64,000 bases of DNA from Cellulomonas chengniuliangii (GTDB lineage: Bacteria; Actinomycetota; Actinomycetes; Actinomycetales; Cellulomonadaceae), in NCBI RefSeq assembly GCF_024508335.1, contig NZ_CP101988.1, forward strand, positions 744,001 to 808,000, in the 5' to 3' direction. Shown here piece after piece: positions 43,685 to 53,123 of the stretch. The notes beneath the pieces are model-generated. The model was not told the origin of the DNA. It saw nothing but the letters and a program-made list of their open reading frames with translations, and ran no database searches. The first letter of the stretch is position 1. The number at the start of each line of letters is the position of its first letter. The position numbers and the translations under genes were made by a program.

Positions 43685-44335
43685 GTCGCCGGGGCGCAGC
43701 GATCGCCAGCCCCCCGGGGTCGCCACGGTGTCCACCGTGCGGTCGTGGGGCTGGCGGGGGAGTGGCCGGGTGCCGGCGTCGTAGACCTCTTCGGGGAAGA
43801 CCAGGCCGATGACCCGCACGCCGGGCCGGGCGTGCAGCAGCGCGCGGTCATACCAGCCGCCGCCCTGCCCGAGCCGGGTGCCGGCCGTGTCGATCGCGAG
43901 GGCGGGCGCCACGATCACGTCAGCGTCCGCGATCGCCTCAGGGCCGAGCGCGGGGGTGCTCGGCTCGGGCGGCCTGCCGGGAGCACGCTGGCGCAGGTCC
44001 TCCGCCCCGGCGTACTCGGCCCAGTCGCGCTGCAGGCCCGCGCCGAGCACGGGCAGCAGCACGCGCACGCCTCGTGCGGCGAGCCGCTCAAGGAGCGGGC
44101 CGGTGCCGGGCTCGGTCGACCGTGCGGCGTAGACGGACACGCACCGCGCCTCGGCGACCTCGGGGACGGTGTCCACCACCGAGGCCAGCGCCGCCGCCGC
44201 CTCCTCGCGGCGGCGGGGGGACCGAGCGGCTCGAGCAGCCCGGATCGACCTGCGCAGATAGTCCTTGAGGTCCTCGACCTCCAGGCCGTCGGAGGCGGGC
44301 GGATACGGCTGTGCAGCGCTGCGCATGTGGACCAT
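43670..44335 (-). CDS. 5-formyltetrahydrofolate cyclo-ligase
   Basis: 221 residues. The family hallmarks are present: basic N-terminal helix with LRRSIRAARAARSPRRREEAA (ATP site arginines), VLLPVLGAGL in the middle and the C-terminal GQGGGWYDRALLHARPGVRVIGLVF (G-x-G-x-G-x-YD loop). It converts 5-formyl-THF to 5,10-methenyl-THF with ATP, restoring the folate pool. The start may be at 44335 or at the ATG nine bases later. It sits between the Ruc-like gene and galU, as in mycobacteria. Confidence 0.93.
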   Translation of the reverse strand: MVHMRSAAQPYPPASDGLEVEDLKDYLRRSIRAARAARSPRRREEAAAALASVVDTVPEVAEARCVSVYAARSTEPGTGPLLERLAARGVRVLLPVLGAGLQRDWAEYAGAEDLRQRAPGRPPEPSTPALGPEAIADADVIVAPALAIDTAGTRLGQGGGWYDRALLHARPGVRVIGLVFPEEVYDAGTRPLPRQPHDRTVDTVATPGGWRSLRPGDARAG

Positions 44336-44461
44336 TCTCGCAAACGTGATCTGGGACCTCGGACACGTGTGGCCTAAGTCTCACGCACAACTGGGGTGAA
44401 CCGTGCGAATGTGACGAATGTCGCGCGCCGATCTGGCCGTCCGCCACTAGCGTGATCAGGC

Positions 44462-45361
44462 ATGACACTCCACAAAGCGGTCATCCCCGCGGCAGGCCTC
44501 GGCACCAGGTTCCTGCCCGCCACCAAGTCGACACCCAAGGAGATGCTCCCGGTCGTCGACAAGCCGGCGATCCAGTACGTCGTCGAAGAGGCCGCCGCGG
44601 CGGGCCTGGACGACGTCCTCCTGGTGATCGGGCGGAACAAGGGGTCCATCGAGGACCACTTCGACTCGGCGCCCGAGGTTGAGCGCGCCCTCGAGGCCAA
44701 GGGCGACGACGCGCGCCTGGACGGTGTGCGCCGCTCGAGCGAGCTGGCCCACGTCCACTTCGTGCGGCAGGGCCAGCCCAAGGGCCTGGGCCACGCGGTG
44801 CTGCAGGCCAAGCACCACGTCGGCGACGAGCCTTTCGCGGTGCTCCTGGGCGACGACCTGATCGACGAGCGCGACCCGCTGCTGCCCACCATGATCGAGC
44901 TGCAGCAGCGCACCGGAGGGTCCGTGGTCGCCCTCCTCGAGGTCGAGCCCAGCCAGATCTCGCTGTACGGCGCCGCGGCCGTGGAGGCACTGCCCGACGG
45001 GCCCGAGGACCAGGTGCGGGTGACCGGGCTCGTGGAGAAGCCAGCGGCCGAGGACGCGCCGAGCAACCTCGCGGTGATCGGGCGCTACGTGCTGAGCCCG
45101 GCGGTCTTCGAGGTGCTCGAGCGCACCGCGCCGGGCCGCGGCGGCGAGATCCAGCTGACGGACGCGCTCGCGACGCTCGCGGACCTGCCCGCGGAGCAGG
45201 GCGGCGGGGTCTACGGGGTCGTGTTCCGCGGTCGCCGCTACGACACCGGGGACCGGCTGGACTACCTGAAGGCCGTGGTGCGCCTCGCCTCAGACCGCGA
45301 GGACCTGGGCCCGGACTTCCGCGAGTGGCTGGTCAACTTCACCCCCACGCTCAAGGACTGA
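44462..45361 (+). CDS. galU: UTP-glucose-1-phosphate uridylyltransferase
   Basis: 299 residues. The nucleotide-binding N terminus AVIPAAGLGTRFLPATKSTPKEMLPVVDKPAIQYVVEEA is diagnostic; GQPKGLGHAVLQAKHHVGDEPFAVLLGDDLID holds the metal-binding aspartates. It makes UDP-glucose for cell-wall glycans and exopolysaccharides. A strong hairpin follows the stop, separating it from the glp-rimJ-glpR genes that usually accompany it in actinobacteria. Confidence 0.96.
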   Translation: MTLHKAVIPAAGLGTRFLPATKSTPKEMLPVVDKPAIQYVVEEAAAAGLDDVLLVIGRNKGSIEDHFDSAPEVERALEAKGDDARLDGVRRSSELAHVHFVRQGQPKGLGHAVLQAKHHVGDEPFAVLLGDDLIDERDPLLPTMIELQQRTGGSVVALLEVEPSQISLYGAAAVEALPDGPEDQVRVTGLVEKPAAEDAPSNLAVIGRYVLSPAVFEVLERTAPGRGGEIQLTDALATLADLPAEQGGGVYGVVFRGRRYDTGDRLDYLKAVVRLASDREDLGPDFREWLVNFTPTLKD

Positions 45362-45369
45362 GCGTGATT

Positions 45370-45403
45370 GACGGCGGCCCCGGGCCCTCTCGGGGCCGCC
45401 GTC
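45370..45403 (+). terminator. Hairpin terminator after galU
   Basis: GACGGCGGCCCCG at 45370-45382 and GGGCCGCCGTC ending at 45403 form a 13-bp perfect stem with an 8-base loop, 9 bases after the galU stop and 17 bases before the next start. Confidence 0.75.
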
Positions 45404-45419
45404 GAGGCAGAATGCGCAG

Positions 45420-46649
45420 ATGAGATCCGTCCAGGACCATCTGGCCGCGGTGCTGGGCTCGGTCGGCCCCGTCGCGCCGCTCGACGTCGTCCTCGCCGAT
45501 GCCGTCGGCTGCATCCTCGCCACCGACGTCACCGTGGAGCACGATGTGCCGCCCGCGCCCGTCGCGGCCCGTGACGGCTATGCCGTGGCCTCCTACGACA
45601 CGGCGGACGCCGGCCCGACGAGCACCCGCACGCTGCCGGTCGCGCACGACGTCGTGGTCGCTGCGCCGTCGACGCTGCGGCTGGCGCCCGGGCAGGCTGT
45701 GCGCATCGCTTCCGGAGCGCGGCTGCCGCAGGGAGCCGACGCCGTGGTGCCCGTCGAGGAGACCGACCGCGGCGCGGCGAGGGTGGCGCTGCAGCGCCCG
45801 GCCCACCCCGGGCAGCACGTGCGGCTTCCGGGCTCGGACGCCCGCGCGGGCGATCTGGTGCTGGCGGAGGGCATCCGGCTCGGAGCGCGGCAGCTCGCGC
45901 TCGCCGCCACGCTCGGCCATGGCCGGCTGCGAGTGCACCCCACGCCGCGTGTGGTGATCGTGTCCGTCGGCGACGAGCTGGTCGAGCCGGGCTCGGCACG
46001 CCGTGAGGGCGCGGTGTACGAGGCCGACGGGCACGCGCTCGAGACGGCGGTACGGGACGCGGGCGCCTCGGCGCGACGGGTCGGCATCGTCTCCGACGAC
46101 CGTGCGACGCTGCGCGAGGCCCTCGAGGACCAGCTGGTGCGCGCCGACCTGATCCTCACCACGGGCGGGCTCAGCGAGTACGCGCATGACACGGTCAAGG
46201 ACGTCCTGGCGCCGCTCGGCACGGTGCGGTTCGACCACGTGGCGATGACCCCGGGGCACCGGCACGGCTTCGGCACGGTGACCGGGCTGGGCGGGGACGG
46301 CGCGGTGCCGATCTTCGCGCTGCAGGGCCACCCCGTGGCCGCCCAGGTGTCCTTCGAGGTGTTCGTGCGCCCGGCGCTGCGGGCCATGGCCGGCCACGCC
46401 GACCTGTTCCGCCCGTCGGTGACGGCTGAGGCCACCGAGGGGTGGAGCTCGCCGCCAGGGCTGCGGCAGTTCGTCCCGGCGCTCGTCGTGGGCTCCCCGG
46501 ACGAGGGCTACCAGGTCACGCCCGTGGGGGACCCAGGCACGCCGTCCGTCACCGCGCTGTCCCGGGCGAACGCCCTGGCCGTGGTCGGCGAGCAGGACCT
46601 CGCCGTGCATCCCGGGCAGCGGGTGCACTGCCTGGTGCTGGAGGGCTGA
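45420..46649 (+). CDS. glp: MoeA/gephyrin-like protein, probably Glp (cell-division gephyrin)
   Basis: 409 residues with the MoeA fold: N-terminal domain with PVAARDGYAVAS, hammerhead region and the MogA-like domain starting VVIVSVGDELVEPG. Several catalytic signatures have drifted: the GGVSVGxxD loop is GGLSEYAHD, PGKP becomes PGHRHGFG, and the PGNPVSA loop reads QGHPVAA. No other molybdenum-cofactor gene is near. The order galU, moeA-like, rimJ, membrane protein is that of corynebacterial glp and glpR, where Glp binds FtsZ and the GlpR receptor. I therefore favour a division role over cofactor synthesis; true MoeA remains possible. Confidence 0.8.
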   Translation: MRSVQDHLAAVLGSVGPVAPLDVVLADAVGCILATDVTVEHDVPPAPVAARDGYAVASYDTADAGPTSTRTLPVAHDVVVAAPSTLRLAPGQAVRIASGARLPQGADAVVPVEETDRGAARVALQRPAHPGQHVRLPGSDARAGDLVLAEGIRLGARQLALAATLGHGRLRVHPTPRVVIVSVGDELVEPGSARREGAVYEADGHALETAVRDAGASARRVGIVSDDRATLREALEDQLVRADLILTTGGLSEYAHDTVKDVLAPLGTVRFDHVAMTPGHRHGFGTVTGLGGDGAVPIFALQGHPVAAQVSFEVFVRPALRAMAGHADLFRPSVTAEATEGWSSPPGLRQFVPALVVGSPDEGYQVTPVGDPGTPSVTALSRANALAVVGEQDLAVHPGQRVHCLVLEG

Positions 46650-47245
46650 TGGCCCCGGGCTGGCCGGTGGTGCTCACCGAGGGGGACGTCCGCCTGCGGC
46701 GGCTCCGACGGCGCGACAACCAGGCGTGGATGATCCTGCGCGCGCAGAACGCCTCCTGGCTCGAGCCGTGGGACGCGACATCGCCGGTGCCCGTGCGCGG
46801 GCCCCGCCCGAGCTTCGGGGAGTTCGTGCGCTCGCTCAACGCCCAGGCGAGGTCCGGGTCGGCGCTCCCCTTCGCCCTCGACCACCAGGGCGTGCTCGTC
46901 GGCCAGCTCACGGTCTCGGGCATCGCCTACGGCTCGCTGCGCTCGGCCTCGATCGGGTACTGGGTGTCGCGGCACGTGGCCGGGCGCGGCATCATGCCGA
47001 CAGCCGTCGCGATGGCAGCCGACCACTGCTTCGGCGTGCTCGGGCTGCACCGCGTCGAGGTCAACATCCGGCCGGAGAACCTCCCGTCGCTCCGGGTCGT
47101 GGAGAAGCTGGGCTTCCGCGAGGAGGGGGTTCGCAAGCGGTACCTGCACATCGGGGACGAGTGGTGCGACCACCGGTCGTTCGCCCTGACCGTCGACGAG
47201 CTGCCGCCCGGTGGGCTCCTCGCCCGGTGGCGCAGCCGACGCTGA
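46649..47245 (+). CDS. rimJ: RimJ/RimL-type N-acetyltransferase
   Basis: 198 residues. The ATG overlaps the upstream stop (TGATG), so it is co-translated with the Glp-like gene. It has VRLRRLRRRDNQAWMILRAQNASWLEPWD at the N terminus, a GNAT core IGYWVSRHVAGRGIMPTAVAMAADHCFGVLGLHRVEVNIRPENLPSLRVVEKLGFREEG and a basic tail. The family acetylates ribosomal protein N termini or other alpha-amines. Its fixed place between Glp and GlpR in actinobacteria suggests a link with division proteins, but the substrate is unknown. Confidence 0.9.
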   Translation: MAPGWPVVLTEGDVRLRRLRRRDNQAWMILRAQNASWLEPWDATSPVPVRGPRPSFGEFVRSLNAQARSGSALPFALDHQGVLVGQLTVSGIAYGSLRSASIGYWVSRHVAGRGIMPTAVAMAADHCFGVLGLHRVEVNIRPENLPSLRVVEKLGFREEGVRKRYLHIGDEWCDHRSFALTVDELPPGGLLARWRSRR

Positions 47246-47346
47246 ACCAGCGCATTAACGGCGCGGGCCCGGTCCCCGCGGAGGCGGAGGGCGACACGCC
47301 GAGAGGGCTCCCGGAGCGGCGACGGGCCTGCCCCTACCGTCATGAC

Positions 47347-48474
47347 GTGGACACTCCTGCCGGCCTCGTCACCCTCGCGGTGGTGGGCTTGTGGGGCGCG
47401 TATCTGATGCCGCACCGCCTGCGGCATCGTCAGCAGCTCGTCGAGGCACGGATCGACGATCGGCACTCGGGGGCGCTGCGCGTCCTGGCGGTCGCCGACC
47501 GGCCTGGTCGTCGACGGCAGCCCAGGAAGCGCACGGCGCCCGCTCTGCTCACGGCCTCGGCCGACTGCTCGACACCCGCGGAGCCGCGGGTCAGGTTGCT
47601 CACCCCGGGCCGGGGGCTCCCGCTCGGGACGTCCGGCGGTGCGAACGGAGGCATGGCCGTGGATCGACCTCACGGGACGCAGGACAGGATCAGCGCCGAC
47701 AAGGCGCGACGCACGGCGCAGCACCGGGCCGCGCACGCCGCAGCCGTCGCCCGCCGTGGCGCGGCCGCGCGCCGTCGGGCAGCGCTCGCCTTCGTGCTGC
47801 TCGTCGCCAGCGCCGTCGGCTGGGCGGTCGCGGGGCTGACAGCGGTCACGGTGCTCGCCGGCGTGGCGCCCACGGTGCTGCTCGGGTCGGTGCTGGTGCT
47901 CGGCCGTCGGGCGGTGCTCTCTGGGCGGGCCGCCGACGCCGAGTGGGAGCGTCGTCTGCGTGAGAGCGCCCTGCCCCCGGCACGCGCCACCCCGCTGGCG
48001 CCCGCGGTCACGGGCCGCGCGGTGCACCCCTCCGACGCCCACACCGAGGTCTTCGCGCGCATCCTCGACACGGTGGACGGCCCTGCGGAGGCGCCGAGCG
48101 CCGCGTCCGGGACCATCCCGGTGGTGCGCCGCAGCGCCCGCGCCGCCGAGGCGGACGCCGGGTCTGACAGCGGGCAGGCCGACGCCTGGTCGCCTGTCCC
48201 GGTGCCGCGCCCCACGTACACGCTCAAGGCCGCGGCTCCGCACCGGGAGCCCGCGCCGCTCGGCGACGTCGAGGGATCGACCGCCGCCGCATCGCCCGTG
48301 GGCGTCGCCACCCAGCCGGCCACGACGCTCGACGCCGACGGCGTCACGCGGTCCGCCAGCACGGACGGCGAGCGCCAGGAGGGCCCGCGCCCGCCCATCG
48401 AGCAGCCTGCGACCACCACCGGCTCGATGAACCTGGACGAGATCCTCGCCCGCCGCCGCGCTGTGGGGGAGTGA
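47347..48474 (+). CDS. GlpR/SepX-like membrane protein, cell-division receptor
   Basis: 375 residues from GTG at 47347. A first membrane helix opens the protein (LVTLAVVGLWGAYLMPHRLRHRQQL), a long basic loop follows, then a helical hairpin (RRRAALAFVLLVASAVGWAVAGL and TVLAGVAPTVLLGSVLVL). The C-terminal 170 residues are disordered, acidic and Pro/Ala-rich, ending in GSMNLDEILARRRAVGE, a conserved-looking tip. Topology and position after Glp and RimJ match GlpR of Corynebacterium and SepX of Streptomyces, which recruit Glp/FtsZ and DivIVA. Sequence identity to these cannot be judged here. Confidence 0.7.
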   Translation: MDTPAGLVTLAVVGLWGAYLMPHRLRHRQQLVEARIDDRHSGALRVLAVADRPGRRRQPRKRTAPALLTASADCSTPAEPRVRLLTPGRGLPLGTSGGANGGMAVDRPHGTQDRISADKARRTAQHRAAHAAAVARRGAAARRRAALAFVLLVASAVGWAVAGLTAVTVLAGVAPTVLLGSVLVLGRRAVLSGRAADAEWERRLRESALPPARATPLAPAVTGRAVHPSDAHTEVFARILDTVDGPAEAPSAASGTIPVVRRSARAAEADAGSDSGQADAWSPVPVPRPTYTLKAAAPHREPAPLGDVEGSTAAASPVGVATQPATTLDADGVTRSASTDGERQEGPRPPIEQPATTTGSMNLDEILARRRAVGE

Positions 48475-48524
48475 CGCGAGTTCGCGATGCACCCTGCGCG
48501 GGTGCTAATGTTTGACCCGCTCGA

Positions 48525-48600
<76 letters not shown>

Positions 48601-48602
48601 CG

Positions 48603-48642
48603 AAGGGCGGCTGGTCAGCGGAAACGCGGGCCAGCCGCCCTT
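48603..48642 (+). terminator. Rho-independent terminator after tRNA-Ala
   Basis: AAGGGCGGCTGG at 48603-48614 pairs perfectly with CCAGCCGCCCTT ending at 48642, followed by a TTTCTCT tract. It is one of the few terminators here with a T run. Confidence 0.85.
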
Positions 48643-48720
48643 TCTCTGTGGCGCGGGCAGTGGGAGGATGACGGGGCAGGGCGCGGCCCGTCCGACGCGC
48701 GCACCCACCGAAGGAGCCAC

Positions 48721-50244
48721 GTGCAGCCCGAGGCCATCGAGCTCGTCCCCCAGCCGCTCCGCTGCGAGCCGCTCGACTCCGATCCGTTCGTGCTCGGCGC
48801 CCGGCCAGCCGTCCTCGTCGGGGACACCCCGGACGAGCTCGCCGTCGGGGTGCTGGCCGCGGACCTGCTGGGGCGCCTGACCGGCCGGCCGGTCGAGGTG
48901 CGCGGGCACGGTGGCGCGCTGCGCGGCGAGGACGTGCTGGTGTTCCGCCTGGCGGCGGACGCCGCCGTGCCGGCCCCGGCGAGCACCCCCGCTCCCGACC
49001 GTGAGGCCGTGACCGCGCAGAGCTACCGGCTCGAGGTCGGGCCCGGCCGGGCGCAGGTCTCAGCGCCCACCACCGCAGGGCTGGTGGCAGGGTTCCTGAC
49101 CTTCAAGCAGCTGCTGCACGCCGGGGCGGACGGCGTGCAGCGGGTGCCCGCCGTGCACGTGGAGGACGTGCCGCGCTACCGGTGGCGAGGCCTGTCGATC
49201 GATGTCGCGCGCAGCTTCCTCACGCTTGAGGAGCTCAAGGTCGTCACCTCGCTGATGGCCCAGTACAAGCTCAACATGCTGCACCTGCACCTCACCGACG
49301 ACCAGGCCTGGCGGCTTGAGATGCCCTCCCGTCCCCGGTTGACCCGCGAGGCGGCGGAGGGGGCGGTGGCCGGCGGTCGCGGCGGGTCGCTGACCGTCGC
49401 CGACCTGAGGGAGCTGACCACCTACGCGTGGGCGCGGGGCGTGACGATCGTGCCGGAGATCGATCTGCCCGGGCACATCAACGCGGCCCTCCGCGCCTAC
49501 CCGGACCTCAACCCCGACGGCGTGGCGCCACCGCGCTACACCGGCATCGAGGTCGGCTTCAGCCGCCTGACGGCAGCGCTGCCCGCGACGCGTGGCTTCA
49601 TCCAAGACGTGCTGGGCGACATGGCCCGGCTCACCGCGGGGCCGTACGTGCACGTGGGCGGCGACGAGGTGCTCACCATGGAGCGCGCCGAGTACTCCGA
49701 GCTGGTCGGCGCGGCGGCCCAGGCAGTGCGGGCCGGTGGCAAGACGGTGGTCGGGTGGCAGGAGATCGCCCAGATGCCGCTGGAGCCGGGCACGGTGGTC
49801 CAGGTGTGGGACACCCGTCCGAGCCTGGCGGCCGTGCGGGACGCCTCTCGCGCGGGCGCCCGGCTGCTGATGTCGCCGGCGAGCCGCGTCTACCTGGACA
49901 TGAAGTACGACGCCTCGACCGAGGCAGGGCTGGAGTGGGCCGGGCACGTCGAGGTGCGCGACGCGTACGACTGGGAGCCGTCCACCGTGGTGGAGGGCGC
50001 CGACCCGGATGCCGTGATCGGAGTCGAGGCGGCGGTGTGGAGCGAGACGCTCCACGACATGGACACCCTGCTGGCGATGCTGCTGCCCCGACTGGCCGCC
50101 GTGGCGGAGGTGGCCTGGACCGTTCCCGAGCGGCGCTCGTGGGAGGGGTTCTGCGCCCGAGTCGCGAGGCAGCCGGAGTTCTGGGACCGGGCGGGCTTCC
50201 CGTGGCACCCCTCGGCCCAGGTGGAGTGGGGCGGGCGGGGCTGA
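48721..50244 (+). CDS. Beta-N-acetylhexosaminidase, GH20
   Basis: 507 residues from GTG with AAGGAG 4 bases upstream. Residues 1-150 form the GH20b domain, and the TIM barrel starts at VPRYRWRGLSIDVARSFLTLEELKVVTSLMAQYKLNMLHLHLTDDQAWRLE. The catalytic Asp-Glu pair is in YVHVGGDEVLTM, and the tryptophans of the sugar pocket occur in VVGWQEIAQ and VQVWDTR. It removes terminal GlcNAc or GalNAc. No signal peptide is found, so it probably works inside on imported chitobiose or peptidoglycan sugars. Confidence 0.94.
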   Translation: MQPEAIELVPQPLRCEPLDSDPFVLGARPAVLVGDTPDELAVGVLAADLLGRLTGRPVEVRGHGGALRGEDVLVFRLAADAAVPAPASTPAPDREAVTAQSYRLEVGPGRAQVSAPTTAGLVAGFLTFKQLLHAGADGVQRVPAVHVEDVPRYRWRGLSIDVARSFLTLEELKVVTSLMAQYKLNMLHLHLTDDQAWRLEMPSRPRLTREAAEGAVAGGRGGSLTVADLRELTTYAWARGVTIVPEIDLPGHINAALRAYPDLNPDGVAPPRYTGIEVGFSRLTAALPATRGFIQDVLGDMARLTAGPYVHVGGDEVLTMERAEYSELVGAAAQAVRAGGKTVVGWQEIAQMPLEPGTVVQVWDTRPSLAAVRDASRAGARLLMSPASRVYLDMKYDASTEAGLEWAGHVEVRDAYDWEPSTVVEGADPDAVIGVEAAVWSETLHDMDTLLAMLLPRLAAVAEVAWTVPERRSWEGFCARVARQPEFWDRAGFPWHPSAQVEWGGRG

Positions 50245-50281
50245 CCGGGCGCCGCGGCCGACCGGGCCGGCGGGCAGCCCG

Positions 50282-52078
50282 TCAGACCCAGGTGGTCGTC
50301 CACATGTGCAGGCGCCAGAAGTCGACCGGGATCACCCATCCCGTCCAGATCGGGTAGAAGAACGCGCTCACCGCGACGATCAGCGCCACGAACGCCGACA
50401 CCCAGACGATCGCCTGTCGCCGGGAGCGCTTGTCCTCCTCGGGCGGGCCGATCACCAGGCTCAGCACGTAGACCAGGGTGAGGACCACCCACGGGACGAA
50501 GGCCACCGAGTAGAACGTGAAGATGGTGCGGTCGGTGTAGGCGAACCAGGGGAGCCACCCGGCGACGATGCCCGACAGCACCGCGCCCGCCCGCCAGTCG
50601 CGCTGCCACAGCAGCCAGACCACCGCGACGATGATCGACGCGGCGCCCGCCCACCAGAGCAGCGGGTTCCCCAGCGAGGTGATGGCCTGGGCGCACGCGT
50701 CGGCGCCGCAGGCCTCGCGCGCGGCCTCGCCCGACAACGACGAGACCTCGGTCGGGTAGTAGTACGACGTGGGGCGCCACTGCACGATCCAGCCCAGCGG
50801 GTGCGCCGAGTACGGGTGCTCCGAGCTGAGCCCGCGGTGGAAGCCCCACATGTCCTGGTGGTACTTCCACAGCGACCGCAGGGCTTCCGGCAGCCACTGC
50901 ACGCCCAGGTCCGGGTTCTCGGCCGCCCACTGGCGCAGGTGGGCGCGCGGCGAGCGGAACCACGACGCCCACGAGGCCACGTACGTGACGAGGGCGATGC
51001 CGACCATGCCGACGCCCGCGGGGACCGCGTCGCGCACGAGCGTGGCCAGCGGCCAGTCGCGGACGCCGACGGCCCGCCGGGCGGTCGCGTCCCACGCGAC
51101 CGTCAGCAGCCCGAAGACCGCCAGGAAGTAGACGCCGGACCACTTGGTGCCGATGCACAGGCCGAGCAGCACCGCCGCCGTGACCCGCCACCAGCGGACG
51201 CCCAGCCGTGGCCCCCAGCCGAGGACGCCGCCCGCGTCGAGGACCGCCGCCGCGCGCACCGCCAGCCGGCGCCGCGCCTGCTCGCGGTCCAGCAGCAGGG
51301 CCCCGAACGCCGCCAGCGCGAAGAACATCACGAAGCCGTCCAGCAGCCCGATGCGGGAGTGCACGATCGCCGAGCCGTCCACCGCGAGCAGCAGCCCGGC
51401 CACCACGCCGAGCGCGGTGGAGGCGAACAGCCGGCGGGCGATCCGCACCATGAGCAGCACGCTCAACGTGCCGACGATCGCTGCCGCCAGCCGCCACGCG
51501 GACGAGCTGGCCGCGCCGCCTCCGAGCTCGATTCCCCAGCCGATCAGCCACTTGCCGACCGGGGGGTGGACGACGTACGCCGGGTCGACCCCCAGCATGC
51601 TGGTGTCGCCCGCCTCGAAGGACGGGTTCGGGTCGTCTCCCCACTGCGCCTCGTAACCGCGGGTGACCAGGGAGAACGCGTCCTTGACGTAGTACGTCTC
51701 ATCGAACACCAGGTGGTGCGGGGTGCCGAGCCGCACGAACCGCAGTACCGCGGCCAGCGCGGTGACGCCCAGGGCCCACAGCCAGCCGGTGAGCCGGGCC
51801 CGCGGGGTGGCGTCGAGCACCGCCGCCCGCGCGCCCAGCAGCCGCTGCGTGAGGCGCTCGACCGTCGAGACGGGCGCCTCCGACTCGGGCTCCCCCGACT
51901 CGGGCAGGGCTGGGGAGCCGCCCTCCCGTGGAGCATCGTCGTCTCGCTCGAGGGTCCCGCGAGGCGACTGGTCCACGAAGACGTCCACGCCCACCTCCGC
52001 CCCTGTGGGGGCCGCGGCGGGGCCGGTCGGCGAGTGGCCGTCCGAGGTGGCGTCGTCGTCAGCTGGGATACGTGGCAC
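50282..52078 (-). CDS. Protein O-mannosyltransferase (GT39)
   Basis: 598 residues. A disordered acidic N-terminal tail of about 90 residues precedes the family core, LRFVRLGTPHHLVFDETYYVKDAFSLV, with the DE motif in the first outer loop that binds the polyprenyl-phosphate-mannose donor. About ten membrane helices follow, and IGLLDGFVMFFALAAFGALLLDREQARRR matches the GT39 second conserved loop. It puts mannose on Ser/Thr of secreted proteins during Sec export. Homologous position to Rv1002c next to rsmI. Confidence 0.94.
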   Translation of the reverse strand: MPRIPADDDATSDGHSPTGPAAAPTGAEVGVDVFVDQSPRGTLERDDDAPREGGSPALPESGEPESEAPVSTVERLTQRLLGARAAVLDATPRARLTGWLWALGVTALAAVLRFVRLGTPHHLVFDETYYVKDAFSLVTRGYEAQWGDDPNPSFEAGDTSMLGVDPAYVVHPPVGKWLIGWGIELGGGAASSSAWRLAAAIVGTLSVLLMVRIARRLFASTALGVVAGLLLAVDGSAIVHSRIGLLDGFVMFFALAAFGALLLDREQARRRLAVRAAAVLDAGGVLGWGPRLGVRWWRVTAAVLLGLCIGTKWSGVYFLAVFGLLTVAWDATARRAVGVRDWPLATLVRDAVPAGVGMVGIALVTYVASWASWFRSPRAHLRQWAAENPDLGVQWLPEALRSLWKYHQDMWGFHRGLSSEHPYSAHPLGWIVQWRPTSYYYPTEVSSLSGEAAREACGADACAQAITSLGNPLLWWAGAASIIVAVVWLLWQRDWRAGAVLSGIVAGWLPWFAYTDRTIFTFYSVAFVPWVVLTLVYVLSLVIGPPEEDKRSRRQAIVWVSAFVALIVAVSAFFYPIWTGWVIPVDFWRLHMWTTTWV

Positions 52079-52213
52079 GCGGTCATGCTAGGGGCGCGGA
52101 GAGGCGCGCCGACAGTGTCAGCGCGGAAGCAGCGGGGCACCGGCCGGGCAGTGGCCGACCTGCCCTGGCCGGTGGCGACCGCGGGCGCCGGGCGAGGTGG
52201 CAGGCTGGTGGGC

Positions 52214-53101
52214 GTGACCTCTCCCCTGGAACCCGCGCCGACGAGCCCTTCCACCTCCTCCGGAACAGGCCGCCTGGTGCTCGCCGCGACGCCCATCGGG
52301 GATGTCGAGGACGCCTCCCTGCGCCTGCGCAGGCTGCTCGCCGAGGCGGACGTGGTCGCCGCGGAGGACACCCGACGGCTGCGGGCGCTCGCCGCGCGGA
52401 TGGGGGTGGTGATCGGCGGTCGGGTCATCAGCTACCACGAGCACAACGAGTCGGAGCGGGCCGGCGACCTGCTCGAGGTGGTCGCGGGCGGCGGCACCGT
52501 GCTGGTGGTCACCGACGCGGGCATGCCCGCGGTCTCGGACCCCGGCTTCCGGGTCGTCGAGGCGGCGGTCGAGGCCGGCCTGCCGGTGACGGCCGCGCCT
52601 GGCCCGAGCGCGGTGCTGACCGCGCTGGCCCTGTCCGGGCTGCCGACAGACCGGTTCTGCTTCGAGGGCTTCCCGCCCCGCAAGCCGGGCGAGCGCGCAC
52701 GGGCCTTGGCCGAGCTGGCCACGGAGCGGCGCACGCTCGTCTTCTTCGAGGCGCCCCACCGGCTGGCCGACACGCTGGCGGCCATGGCGGAGGCGTTCGG
52801 CGCCCAACGGCCGGCCGCGGTGTGCCGCGAGCTGACCAAGACCTACGAGGAGGTCCGCCGCGGGCCGCTCGGCGAGCTCCTCGCGTGGGCGCAGGCCGGG
52901 GAGGTGCGGGGCGAGATCGCCGTCGTGGTGGGCGGCGACGTTGACCGGGCCCCCGTGTCGACCGCGGACCTGGTCGCGGAGGTGCTGGCCCGGGCGGACT
53001 CGGGCGAACGGCTCAAGGACGCGGTCTCCGAGGTCGCCGAGGCCGCGCAGGTGCCCAAGCGGGACCTGTACGCGGCCGCGCTGGCAGCCCGCAAGCGCTG
53101 A
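52214..53101 (+). CDS. rsmI: 16S rRNA (cytidine(1402)-2'-O)-methyltransferase
   Basis: 295 residues from GTG at 52214. The tetrapyrrole-methylase fold is clear: LVLAATPIGDVEDASLRLRRLLAEADVVAAEDTRRLR, ISYHEHNES, LVVTDAGMPAVSDPGFRVVEAA and FFEAPHRLADTL. It methylates the ribose of C1402 in the decoding centre with S-adenosylmethionine. It is divergent from the mannosyltransferase, with about 135 bases between starts. Confidence 0.95.
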   Translation: MTSPLEPAPTSPSTSSGTGRLVLAATPIGDVEDASLRLRRLLAEADVVAAEDTRRLRALAARMGVVIGGRVISYHEHNESERAGDLLEVVAGGGTVLVVTDAGMPAVSDPGFRVVEAAVEAGLPVTAAPGPSAVLTALALSGLPTDRFCFEGFPPRKPGERARALAELATERRTLVFFEAPHRLADTLAAMAEAFGAQRPAAVCRELTKTYEEVRRGPLGELLAWAQAGEVRGEIAVVVGGDVDRAPVSTADLVAEVLARADSGERLKDAVSEVAEAAQVPKRDLYAAALAARKR

Positions 53102-53123
53102 CCGGCCGGCTCCAGAGACGGCG

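Noticed and set aside
45420-46649. Molybdenum cofactor biosynthesis locus
   Set aside because: Only the MoeA-like protein is present, its catalytic loops are altered, and its neighbours are division and sugar-nucleotide genes.
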